A stretch of 64,000 nt of DNA from Marinobacter halotolerans (GTDB taxonomy: Bacteria > Pseudomonadota > Gammaproteobacteria > Pseudomonadales > Oleiphilaceae). The notes beneath the pieces were generated by a model. It searched no databases. It had not been told where the DNA came from and saw nothing but the letters and a program-made list of their open reading frames with translations. The stretch covers positions 930,001 through 994,000 of the forward strand of contig NZ_VMHP01000001.1 in assembly GCF_008795985.1 (NCBI RefSeq). Direction: 5' to 3'. Positions 15,284 to 23,212 of this stretch are shown in pieces (position 1 is the first letter of the stretch; every line of letters starts with the position of its first letter). The translations under genes were made by a program, and so were the position numbers.

Positions 15284-16894
15284 CTAGCCGAGGCGCATCA
15301 CGTCCGCGATTTTCTCGGCAATCATGATCGTTGGCGCGTTGGTATTGCCGCCCACCAGGGTGGGCATAACCGACGCGTCAACCACACGAAGCCCCTCAAC
15401 ACCCCGAACCTTCAGCTCCAGATCAACCACTGCCAGGTCGTCCACACCCATCTTGCAGGTGCCTACCGGATGGTAGATGGTGTCCGCCCGTTCGCGGATA
15501 TGCTGCGCCCACTCTTCATCACTCATGCCATCGTGAATGCCGAACATTTCCGACTGACGGAAGGGCTTGAGCGCTTCGGCTTTCAGAATCTCCCGGGTGA
15601 TTTTCGCGCCCTTGATGGTCAGTTCAAGGTCCTGCTGATCCGACAGGTATCCGGGGTCAATGGCGGGCTCGGCCATAGGGTCGCCACTTCGAAGGAAGAC
15701 GCGCCCCCGGGATTTCGGCCTTAGATTGCACACGTGGCAGCTGAAACCGTGGCCCCAGTGCAGTTTACGGGCATGGTCTTCGACAATGGACACCACGAAA
15801 TGAAGCTGCAGGTCTGCCCGGTCCAGAGCCGGGTCTGATTTGATAAACGCCGCGCCCTCGGCAAAAGGCGACGCCACCATGCCGGTGCCATCCTTGCGCC
15901 AGCGCAGGACATGGCTGAGCATATTGCCCATACCCTTCAGGCTGAAACCGAAGTTGTCCTTGTCGCCGGATTTGTAGGCCAGGATGAAATCCAGATGGTC
16001 CTGAAGATTCTGGCCCACGCCGGACAGCTCGTGAACCATGTCGATCCCGTGGGGTTCGATGTCTTCCCGACGGCCCACGCCGGACAGCTGGAGCAGCTGC
16101 GGAGAACCGAAGGCCCCCGCGGCCAGAATGACCTCTCGGTGGGCTGAGACAACAAGTGTCTGCCCTTTTACGCGGTATTCAACGCCCACGGCCCGCTTGC
16201 CCTCAAAAAGAACCCGTGTGGCCAGAGCACCGGTAACCACCTTGAGGTTGTCCCGCTGCCCCATCACCGGATGCAGATAGGCCGACGCCGTTGAACAGCG
16301 CTCACCATTGCGTTGACTGTCGTGGAACTGGGTCACCTCGTAGAGGCCCGCACCTTCGTTTTCGCCCGTGTTGAAATCGTCGGACAGCGGATATCCCCGT
16401 TCTTTGACGGCATCAACAAAGGCGTTGGAAATAGGTCTGGGAGATTTCTGCTTGCTGACGTGAAGCGGGCCGTCGCCACCGTGGAATTCACTGGCACCTT
16501 TCTCATGGCATTCGGCCTTGCGGAAATAAGGCAGCACATCATCCCAGCTCCAACCCTCGCAACCCTGCTGGGCCCAGGCATTGTAGTCGTCTTTGTGCCC
16601 CCGCACGTAGAGCATGGCATTGATCAGGCTCGAGCCACCGAGACCCCGCCCCCGCGGCTGAAATCCCCGGCGACCGTTCAGTGCTTGCTGGGGCTCAGTC
16701 AGCAGGGCCCAGTTGTTGATTTTGCCGTGGCCGGGCATCAGCGCTACCACTCCGGCCGGCGCGCGGATCAGAAGATGATCCCCCTTGCCTCCCGCCTCCA
16801 ACAGGCAAACGCTCACTTCCGGATCCTCACTCAACCTGGCAGCCATCACCGCGCCTGCGGACCCGCCACCAACAATTACGTAATCAAAGATCAT
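15284..16894 (-). CDS. GMC-family alcohol dehydrogenase, AlkJ-like
   Basis: FAD-dependent, membrane-associated alcohol or choline dehydrogenase of the GMC family, 536 residues. The FAD-binding motif GGGSAGAVMAARL is at 8-20, the GMC signature PRGRGLGGSSLINAMLY near 82-98, and the active-site region HPVGTCKMG and GNTNAPTIMIAEK near the C-terminus. From memory the sequence resembles AlkJ of Pseudomonas GPo1, which oxidises medium-chain alcohols and passes electrons to ubiquinone. Inference: oxidation of alcohols from alkanes or wax esters. A choline dehydrogenase role is less likely because no betaine genes are near. Confidence 0.85.
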   Translation of the reverse strand: MIFDYVIVGGGSAGAVMAARLSEDPEVSVCLLEAGGKGDHLLIRAPAGVVALMPGHGKINNWALLTEPQQALNGRRGFQPRGRGLGGSSLINAMLYVRGHKDDYNAWAQQGCEGWSWDDVLPYFRKAECHEKGASEFHGGDGPLHVSKQKSPRPISNAFVDAVKERGYPLSDDFNTGENEGAGLYEVTQFHDSQRNGERCSTASAYLHPVMGQRDNLKVVTGALATRVLFEGKRAVGVEYRVKGQTLVVSAHREVILAAGAFGSPQLLQLSGVGRREDIEPHGIDMVHELSGVGQNLQDHLDFILAYKSGDKDNFGFSLKGMGNMLSHVLRWRKDGTGMVASPFAEGAAFIKSDPALDRADLQLHFVVSIVEDHARKLHWGHGFSCHVCNLRPKSRGRVFLRSGDPMAEPAIDPGYLSDQQDLELTIKGAKITREILKAEALKPFRQSEMFGIHDGMSDEEWAQHIRERADTIYHPVGTCKMGVDDLAVVDLELKVRGVEGLRVVDASVMPTLVGGNTNAPTIMIAEKIADVMRLG

Positions 16895-17072
16895 TCGCCG
16901 CTCCCTTATTTGTTGTTATTGCGTTGTTACGCTAAGGACTGATCACGCTATCACGTCCAGCCATAATGTTTCCCCAAAGGCTCTGGACAAGTCCAAACCA
17001 GATTCTCTTACGAATGATACACTCCTGATCAATCATGCATCTTTGCCACAACAAGTAAACGGAGCGAACACT

Positions 17073-18026
17073 ATGCCTTTGACGATCAAATGGTTTCTTG
17101 CCGTACTGACCGCGTTAACGATGGCCAGTGGCGCCCAGGCGGAAGCCCCGCTGAAGAAAGAGCAGGCACCGGGCTATCACCGAATCATGGTGGGTGAATT
17201 TGTCGTTACCGCCCTGTCTGACGGCACGGTTGAGCTGCCGGTGGATGACCTGCTGCTGAACACCACTAAACAGCATGTACATGAAACACTGGCGGAAAAC
17301 TTTCTCTCCGCGCCACTGGCCACCTCGGTGAACAGTTACCTGATCAATACCGGCGACAGGCTGGTGTTGATCGACGCCGGCGCTGGCAGCCTGTTCGGCC
17401 CAACTTTGGGTTTCCTGATCGAGAACATGAAGGCGGCGGGCTACACCCCCGACCAGGTGGACGAAATCTACATTACCCACATGCATCCGGACCACGTCGG
17501 TGGCCTCGTGTCTGAGGGCAAAATCGTTTTTCCCAACGCCACAGTCCGGGCCCACCAGCAGGATGCAGATTACTGGCTGAGCGAAGCCAATCTGGAAGCG
17601 GCATCGGAAGATGCCAAGGGCTTTTTCAAGGGCGCCATGGCATCGGTCAACCCGTACATAAAGGCTGGCCAGTTCAAGCCCTTCAAAAAGAACCAGGAAC
17701 TGGCTCTGGGCATTTCTTCGATTGCAGCGGTGGGCCACACACCGGGTCACAGCATTTACGAAGTGCAAAGCCAGGGGCAGACCATGATGCTCTGGGGCGA
17801 TCTGATCCACGTGGCAGCGGTGCAGTTCCCAGAGCCTGACGTTGCCATCCAGTTTGATGTAAACAGTGAGACCGCGGTGAAAACCCGCGCGGAAGTCTTT
17901 GCCGATGCACAGGAGCAAGGCTACCTGATCGGTTCCTCCCACCTGTCATTCCCGGGCCTTGGCCGCCTGAAAGGTGCGGACAAGGGCTATGAGTTTATTC
18001 CCGTGAACTACGACAGCGAGCTTTAA
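17073..18026 (+). CDS. Secreted metallo-beta-lactamase-fold hydrolase
   Basis: A 317-residue protein with signal peptide MPLTIKWFLAVLTALTMASG and cleavage near AQA-EA (residue 23). The metal-binding motif is HMHPDH at 136-141, with further ligands in VGHTPGHS and WGDLIH. It is a periplasmic member of the MBL superfamily, close to the methyl parathion hydrolase/quorum-quenching type group; the natural substrate is not known. The ATG at 17073 follows GGAG. Stands alone between the GMC oxidoreductase and the pseudoazurin gene. Confidence 0.82.
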   Translation: MPLTIKWFLAVLTALTMASGAQAEAPLKKEQAPGYHRIMVGEFVVTALSDGTVELPVDDLLLNTTKQHVHETLAENFLSAPLATSVNSYLINTGDRLVLIDAGAGSLFGPTLGFLIENMKAAGYTPDQVDEIYITHMHPDHVGGLVSEGKIVFPNATVRAHQQDADYWLSEANLEAASEDAKGFFKGAMASVNPYIKAGQFKPFKKNQELALGISSIAAVGHTPGHSIYEVQSQGQTMMLWGDLIHVAAVQFPEPDVAIQFDVNSETAVKTRAEVFADAQEQGYLIGSSHLSFPGLGRLKGADKGYEFIPVNYDSEL

Positions 18027-18069
18027 CACCGCGCCCCGGCCGTTGCCATGACGTCCAGGGGCTGCTCTT

Positions 18070-18100
18070 CCGCGGCTTGGAGCCCCTTACTAAGCCGCGG
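18070..18100. repeat. Nine-base inverted repeat after the MBL gene
   Basis: CCGCGGCTT (18070-18078) and AAGCCGCGG (18092-18100) are perfect inverted copies with a 13-base loop, 43 bases after the MBL stop. There is no T tract, so this is at best a weak terminator. Confidence 0.4.
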
Positions 18101-18204
18101 ATTCTCAATTCCCATGAGTACATCCCCCGACCTTTAACAGCGGTCTACCCCCTGACACCCCCCGTAATACCTCATGAACTTACACACTCGCAGGAGATAA
18201 CGCG

Positions 18205-18648
18205 ATGAAATTGACTGCCAGATTAACCGCGGGCTTGCTTGCCGCAGCGCTTTCCACAGGAGCGTTCGCCGCAGAGCACATTGTGAAGATGAAAAATTCC
18301 GGCGCGGACGGCGCGATGGTGTTCGAACCAGGATACTTGGAGGCTGAAAAGGGCGACACAGTGAAATTTGTGCTGGTAGACCCGGCCCATAACTCGGTAT
18401 CGGTTGCAGTGCCGGAGGGCACCGAAAGCTGGGCCGGGGAGATGAACAAAGAGATCACCGTTACGCTTGGTGCTGAGGGCGTTTACGTATACAAGTGCAC
18501 ACCCCATGCGCCGCTGAATATGGCGGGCGTGATCAAGGTAGGCGAGCCGGTAAACTACGACCAGGCCAAGGCGGCTGTTGAAAAGCTCACGGCCTCGGCG
18601 GCCACCAACAAGGAACGTCTGACTGGCTACTTCAGTAATGTAAAATAA
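18205..18648 (+). CDS. Pseudoazurin (type I blue copper protein)
   Basis: Periplasmic electron carrier of 147 residues with a signal peptide ending FAA (about residue 22-23). Copper ligands are visible as His62 (AHNSVSV), Cys98, His101 and Met106 (YKCTPHAPLNMAGV), matching His40, Cys78, His81 and Met86 of mature pseudoazurins. Known partners are copper nitrite reductase and other denitrification enzymes, but no such gene is in this window. Own terminator follows. The AGGAG site precedes the ATG well. Confidence 0.93.
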   Translation: MKLTARLTAGLLAAALSTGAFAAEHIVKMKNSGADGAMVFEPGYLEAEKGDTVKFVLVDPAHNSVSVAVPEGTESWAGEMNKEITVTLGAEGVYVYKCTPHAPLNMAGVIKVGEPVNYDQAKAAVEKLTASAATNKERLTGYFSNVK

Positions 18649-18663
18649 AGTACCTTCGGGGAA

Positions 18664-18706
18664 AAAAATGCCGGCAGTCCTAACCAGAGTGCCGGCATTT
18701 TTGTGT
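18664..18706. terminator. Bidirectional terminator between pseudoazurin and lipoprotein genes
   Basis: AAAATGCCGGCA and TGCCGGCATTTT form a stem around CTAACCAGAG-like loop bases, with A residues before and T residues after. It can stop transcripts from both convergent genes. Confidence 0.85.
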
Positions 18707-18713
18707 TTTGATA

Positions 18714-19370
18714 TTAAACCTGCTCAAGTTGATCGGATTGACCGGTCTCCTGCCGTTTCTTCTCCGCTTCTTGCAGCGATTTCTTGATCTTCTGCCTGAG
18801 TTCCTCCAGGGATTTGCCGAAATCGTCAAGAGCTTCTTCGGCCTTCTGGCCGGTTTCCTCAGAATAGGTTCGGAACTCTTTGGCCATTTCGTCGACCTGT
18901 TTCGACAGCTTGTCGGAGGTCTCACCAACCGCCTGATCCAGTTGCTGACCGAGCCGCTCAATATCGTTCATCAGGCCGCTCAAAGCCGGGCGGTCCATGA
19001 CCGCGTCGCGGGTACTCTGGTAATCCACCAGCCACTGGTCATTGATCCGCACCAGATGAGTAAGCAGTTCCCGTCTCTCTGCCGCGGCACCATTTTCAGT
19101 GGTTACCCGGGTAACGATCGTTGCCTGATCAGCATCAATCACGATCCGCCCGAAATCAGGAAGGGTTCCCGCCCAGTTGCTGCCAAAGCCGTTAAATGAG
19201 CCCGCATCGGTCAGGGTGGACAGGTCGGTTACCGCACCGGCATCGCCTTCAGTCACCGCCTGCCAGAATTCAGCGGCCACCTGTTGCGGAGATTCCGGCC
19301 GGCTGCATCCGGCAAATAAAACCGCCAGTGCTGCGACGACGACTACTGCAAACCATCTTTTTTTCACCAT
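18714..19370 (-). CDS. DUF4878-like lipoprotein with helical C-terminal half
   Basis: A 218-residue precursor whose start MVKKRWFAVVVVAALAVLFAGC is a lipoprotein signal with lipobox LFAGC (Cys22). Residues about 25-110 resemble DUF4878/NTF2-like lipoproteins (SPQQVAAEFWQAVTEGDAGAV). Residues about 125-218 are highly charged and predicted coiled coil (KLSKQVDEMAKEF, EELRQKIKKSLQEAEKK). The start at 19370 follows GGAAGG. It begins only 45 bases after the stop of the ThDP enzyme on the same strand and could be the last gene of that operon. No function is known to me. Confidence 0.72.
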   Translation of the reverse strand: MVKKRWFAVVVVAALAVLFAGCSRPESPQQVAAEFWQAVTEGDAGAVTDLSTLTDAGSFNGFGSNWAGTLPDFGRIVIDADQATIVTRVTTENGAAAERRELLTHLVRINDQWLVDYQSTRDAVMDRPALSGLMNDIERLGQQLDQAVGETSDKLSKQVDEMAKEFRTYSEETGQKAEEALDDFGKSLEELRQKIKKSLQEAEKKRQETGQSDQLEQV

Positions 19371-19415
19371 TCTGCCTTCCTGCGACTGCCATTTCCGGCA
19401 ATTGTACGCCATTGT

Positions 19416-21098
19416 TCAGAGGTTGCAGGTCAGCTTTACCAATTCTTCATCAAACACCCGACGGTTCTCACTGTAGTCCACCGGCACTTCCACCAGGTGA
19501 ACGCCACCCTCCGACAGCGCCGATTCCAGCGTCGGCCTGAGGTCTTCGGTGCGTGAAACAAGGTGCCCCTTGGCTCCATAGGCATCGGCGTATTTCAGGA
19601 AATCGGGATTGCCGTAGTCCAGCCCGAAATCTTCAAAACCTTCCTGACCTTGCTTCCATTTAATCATGCCGTAGGCATTGTCGTTGATGATCAGCACCAC
19701 CAGGTTCAGCTTCAGCCGCACGGCGGTTTCCAGTTCCTGGCTGTTCATCATGAAGCCGCCATCACCACACACGGCCATCACTTTCAGTTCCGGATAGAGC
19801 ATAGCGGCCATCATGGCACTGGGCAGCCCGGCACCCATGGACGCCAAGGCGTTATCCAGCAGCACGGTGTTGTTGTCGTAGGCCGGGTAATTGCGGGCGA
19901 ACCAGAGCTTGTACATGCCGTTGTCCAAGGCAATGATGCCGTCCTCGGGCATGACCTTGCGCACATCACTGACGATGCGCTGGGGAATGATGGGATAGCG
20001 CTCGTCATCCGCCTTCTCGGCCAGGTGCTCATCTACCGAGGCTTTTACTTCCATAAACTGGCTGAAATCGTGGGTCGGGCACTGCCCGCAGCGCTCGGCC
20101 AGGTAGTCCACGCTATTGGCGATATCGCCTACAACTTCGTGTTGCGGAAAGTAGACCGGGTCCACGTCTGCGCCGGAGAAGTTCACATGAATCACCTGTT
20201 TGCCACCGGGCTTCATAAAGAAAGGAGGCTTCTCCACCACGTCGTGCCCGACGTTGATCACCAGATCGGCATGGTCAATGGCGCAATGAACAAAGTCACC
20301 GGAGGACAGCGCGGCGTTGCCGAGATAGCGTGGGTGGCGTTCGTCTACCACGCCCTTGCCCATCTGGGTAGTAAAAAACGGAATGCCGGTGGCGTTCACC
20401 AGATGGATCAGCGCCTGGGAGACCCGCTTCCGGTTGGCGCCTGCACCAATCATGATCAGCGGATGCTTCGCCTGATTGATCATCTCGCAGGCGGTATCCA
20501 GGCTTTTGGTACTTGCCGTGGGTCTGCGGGCATCGCTGGGCTGGAAAATATGGGTGTCGCCATCAGCCACTTCCGCGGCGATGTCTTCAGGCAGTTCCAG
20601 GTGAACCGCACCGGGGCGTTCCTCTGAAGCCAGCCTGAATGCCTCCCGCACTTTCGCAGGAATGGTATTGGCGTTGCTGATCTGGCGGGTATATTTGGTC
20701 AGTGGTCGCATCAGATCCACCACATCCAGTATCTGGAACAGGCCCTGTTTCGAGGATTTGATAGGCTTCTGCCCGGAGATCATCATCATCGGCATGCCGC
20801 CCAGCTGAGCGTAGGCCGCCGCTGTCACCAGGTTGGTGGCGCCAGGCCCCAGAGTAGACAGGCAAACGCCCACCCGACCGGTCAGCCGGCCATAGGTCGC
20901 GGCCATGAAGCCCGCCGCCTGCTCGTGGCGATTCAGGACCAACTGAATGCGTGACTTACGCAGCGCTTCAAGCAGATCGAGGTTCTCTTCCCCCGGCACC
21001 CCGAAGATGTAGCGAACGCCCTCGTTTTCCAGGGCACGGATAAACAGTTCCGCGCCACTTTCACCGCCTGACTGACTCGTGCTGGCTTGCGACGACAT
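19416..21098 (-). CDS. ThDP-dependent acetolactate synthase-like enzyme (large subunit type)
   Basis: ThDP enzyme of the acetolactate synthase/IlvB family, 560 residues. The catalytic glutamate is Glu59 in NRHEQAAGFM, and the ThDP/Mg motif runs from GDG at 445-447 to NDN at 472-474, with the LASMGAGLPSA segment before it. It looks like a stand-alone catabolic-type ALS: no regulatory small subunit gene is adjacent. It is third in a tight minus-strand unit after the ATP-grasp and 676-residue genes (gap 30 bases), which suggests that its product or substrate belongs to that unknown pathway rather than to valine synthesis. Confidence 0.8.
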   Translation of the reverse strand: MSSQASTSQSGGESGAELFIRALENEGVRYIFGVPGEENLDLLEALRKSRIQLVLNRHEQAAGFMAATYGRLTGRVGVCLSTLGPGATNLVTAAAYAQLGGMPMMMISGQKPIKSSKQGLFQILDVVDLMRPLTKYTRQISNANTIPAKVREAFRLASEERPGAVHLELPEDIAAEVADGDTHIFQPSDARRPTASTKSLDTACEMINQAKHPLIMIGAGANRKRVSQALIHLVNATGIPFFTTQMGKGVVDERHPRYLGNAALSSGDFVHCAIDHADLVINVGHDVVEKPPFFMKPGGKQVIHVNFSGADVDPVYFPQHEVVGDIANSVDYLAERCGQCPTHDFSQFMEVKASVDEHLAEKADDERYPIIPQRIVSDVRKVMPEDGIIALDNGMYKLWFARNYPAYDNNTVLLDNALASMGAGLPSAMMAAMLYPELKVMAVCGDGGFMMNSQELETAVRLKLNLVVLIINDNAYGMIKWKQGQEGFEDFGLDYGNPDFLKYADAYGAKGHLVSRTEDLRPTLESALSEGGVHLVEVPVDYSENRRVFDEELVKLTCNL

Positions 21099-21128
21099 TC
21101 TTTCTCCTATCTCATTGTAAATGCGCTT

Positions 21129-23159
21129 TCAGGCAGACCCGGTACTCGGCGGCTCTGCCTGCAGTGCCGCTGCGGGCAGCCTGTCACGGCCCCAGCTCTG
21201 GTGAACGCGATCGATGACCCGCGCCAGCTCTTCTTCGGCGACGTCGGCAGGCTCGCCCCGTTCCAGCGGATCAAAGTGGAAAATATAGACTCGCGACGCA
21301 AACTGCTCGAACGGCAGAGACGACTCGCCGAACCGCTCACCCTTGCTGGCCGTGCTGACCTGCAGGTCGCCGCCCCAATTCTGGCCGCTGTCATTGTTGG
21401 GGTTATAGAAGTACACCCGCATGACGCCCTCCGGGTCCCGTGTGACCCGCAGAATGGTGATGGCGTGCCAGCCGATAAACCGGGCCGCGCTGTCTGTCAC
21501 CGCCACGCCCGCAGGCTGGGGATGGACCAGCGGCTGATTGCCGTTGTAAACCGGGTGGTAGCTTGCGTAGAAGTGCCGCAGGAACTCCTCGAGATCCATC
21601 AGCTTACCCGTAGCCACGTCCACGTTGATACGAAATCCGCGGCCGGCGGACCAGCCGTGAAATTCCGGGTTCACCCACCGGTGGGGATCGCCTTCCCGGC
21701 CAATACACAGGCGACCCATCTCGGCGTAGATACGGTCCAGATGCGGCACTACCACCAGCGACACCGGATCCAGATCGAAGGTCACTTCGGAGGCCACACC
21801 CCCGCGACTGGTCGCGGAAGACACCGGCGTACCTTCGAAATGCATGATGATTTCATTGTCCCGGGCGGCCCAGGCAACCATCTGCAGCAGGTAATCCGGA
21901 TCGTTGTACGCCCACATGGAGAGGGCCCGTGCAGACTGGCAGGTAGGATTATTGCCCTGCCCGACTCCCAATGGCTGGCCCAGCATGTTCAGAACGCCCT
22001 GTATCAGCCAGGCCTTTGGCTGGGGCTGATAGCCAAAGGCAATCTCGATGCGGTAGCGGGCTTCCGGGCAGATCGAAAGCGTTGTCTGTCGCCACAGTGC
22101 CGGCTCGACTGGGGGCTGATAGAGGATTCCCCGCTCCAGCAGCAGCGACAGCCCATAGATACCCTGGGAGGTCTCCGGGAACACCCCTTCGCGAATCAGG
22201 GTCAGCACCAGGTCCCGATAGCGCAGAAGGCAATCCCGCCCGGTCATTGACAGGCCCAGGGATTCCGCTATCAGCGAATCCTGATTTTCCAGGATGAACC
22301 GCATAAAAGCGGCATGATAGGGCGACACCAGCCCGGTATCGTGCATGGAACGGGCGAAACCGGTGGCCTCGCCCTGTAGTGCGCTCTGGTCCATATGACT
22401 CAGACGCTCTTCATACACCGCGACACCCGGATCTTCCCGGCAGGCCTGGGTGGGCCCGTACAGGCTGGAAATCAGGCGTTCGGCCCCCTGCCCGGCGCTG
22501 CCCAGATCCACATTGGGGTCGGCACGGCACAGGGCAATCTGGGTGATCATCTGGCGAACGCTGTTCACCTGGATGGGTCGCTGTTTCAGGATGCGCCAGA
22601 TTTCATCAATCAGGCGATCAATCACATGCTCGTAACCGATCTGGGAAGCAACGTGCTGAACCAGGGTGCGGCTGATCACCGCCAGTTTACCCTGTTCCCG
22701 CTCGGTTTCACCGGCCTCGCCGAAAAGCATCGGCAGATTGATCGCCAGAACCTGGGTCAGGTAATGGTGGGCCTGTTCTGCGGAAACCGAGTCGTGAAGG
22801 TAGTCACCCCGAGCCACTGAAAGCAGGCGCAGTTCGCTCATCGCTTCCACAATGACGGTGTCCGGTTCCGTGCTCTGGAGGGCATAAGTGGTTAACTGGG
22901 GTAACAGAATGGACGGCTCGGCCCAGTCTGTGCCCAGAAAGACGCCGGCTTTTTCCAGGTGTTCCGAACGGTCCTGAATGGCTTGGCAACCTCCGGGCTG
23001 AAGCAGCACCCGGCGAACGGTATCGAACACGCGGGGCAGCTTGCCAGCTTTTGCGAAGGAGCGGCTCTCGGCGAGAGCCGCTATTGCGTCATCCAGTCGC
23101 TGAACCAGCTTTTCGAAATCAACAACAGGTGCCGGATTTCCAGCGTCGGGAGTGCTCAA
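21129..23159 (-). CDS. Unknown 676-residue protein with papain-like Q-C-H-N pattern
   Basis: I do not recognise the family. The N-terminal 370 residues are mostly helical with no motif I can name. From about 376 the sequence turns beta-rich and carries GQGNNPTCQSARAL (Gln401, Cys407), GWHAITILRV (His565) and YFYNPNN (Asn586). Gln and Cys six apart, then His and Asn in this order, is the layout of papain-like cysteine peptidases, transglutaminases and related acyltransferases. No signal peptide or membrane span is seen, so it is likely cytoplasmic. It lies between ATP-grasp (53 bases upstream) and ThDP enzyme (30 bases downstream) genes. A catalytic role is inference. Confidence 0.7.
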   Translation of the reverse strand: MSTPDAGNPAPVVDFEKLVQRLDDAIAALAESRSFAKAGKLPRVFDTVRRVLLQPGGCQAIQDRSEHLEKAGVFLGTDWAEPSILLPQLTTYALQSTEPDTVIVEAMSELRLLSVARGDYLHDSVSAEQAHHYLTQVLAINLPMLFGEAGETEREQGKLAVISRTLVQHVASQIGYEHVIDRLIDEIWRILKQRPIQVNSVRQMITQIALCRADPNVDLGSAGQGAERLISSLYGPTQACREDPGVAVYEERLSHMDQSALQGEATGFARSMHDTGLVSPYHAAFMRFILENQDSLIAESLGLSMTGRDCLLRYRDLVLTLIREGVFPETSQGIYGLSLLLERGILYQPPVEPALWRQTTLSICPEARYRIEIAFGYQPQPKAWLIQGVLNMLGQPLGVGQGNNPTCQSARALSMWAYNDPDYLLQMVAWAARDNEIIMHFEGTPVSSATSRGGVASEVTFDLDPVSLVVVPHLDRIYAEMGRLCIGREGDPHRWVNPEFHGWSAGRGFRINVDVATGKLMDLEEFLRHFYASYHPVYNGNQPLVHPQPAGVAVTDSAARFIGWHAITILRVTRDPEGVMRVYFYNPNNDSGQNWGGDLQVSTASKGERFGESSLPFEQFASRVYIFHFDPLERGEPADVAEEELARVIDRVHQSWGRDRLPAAALQAEPPSTGSA

Positions 23160-23212
23160 ACTGTTTTCCTCAGGGCCTGTACCAGGCCCGTTGTTGTATA
23201 TCCCTTCCGGGA

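Noticed and set aside
19563..20627. Plus-strand frame of 354 codons opposite the ThDP enzyme
   Set aside because: Shadow of a well-supported gene; His/Gly/Val-rich content is typical of antisense to high-GC coding sequence.
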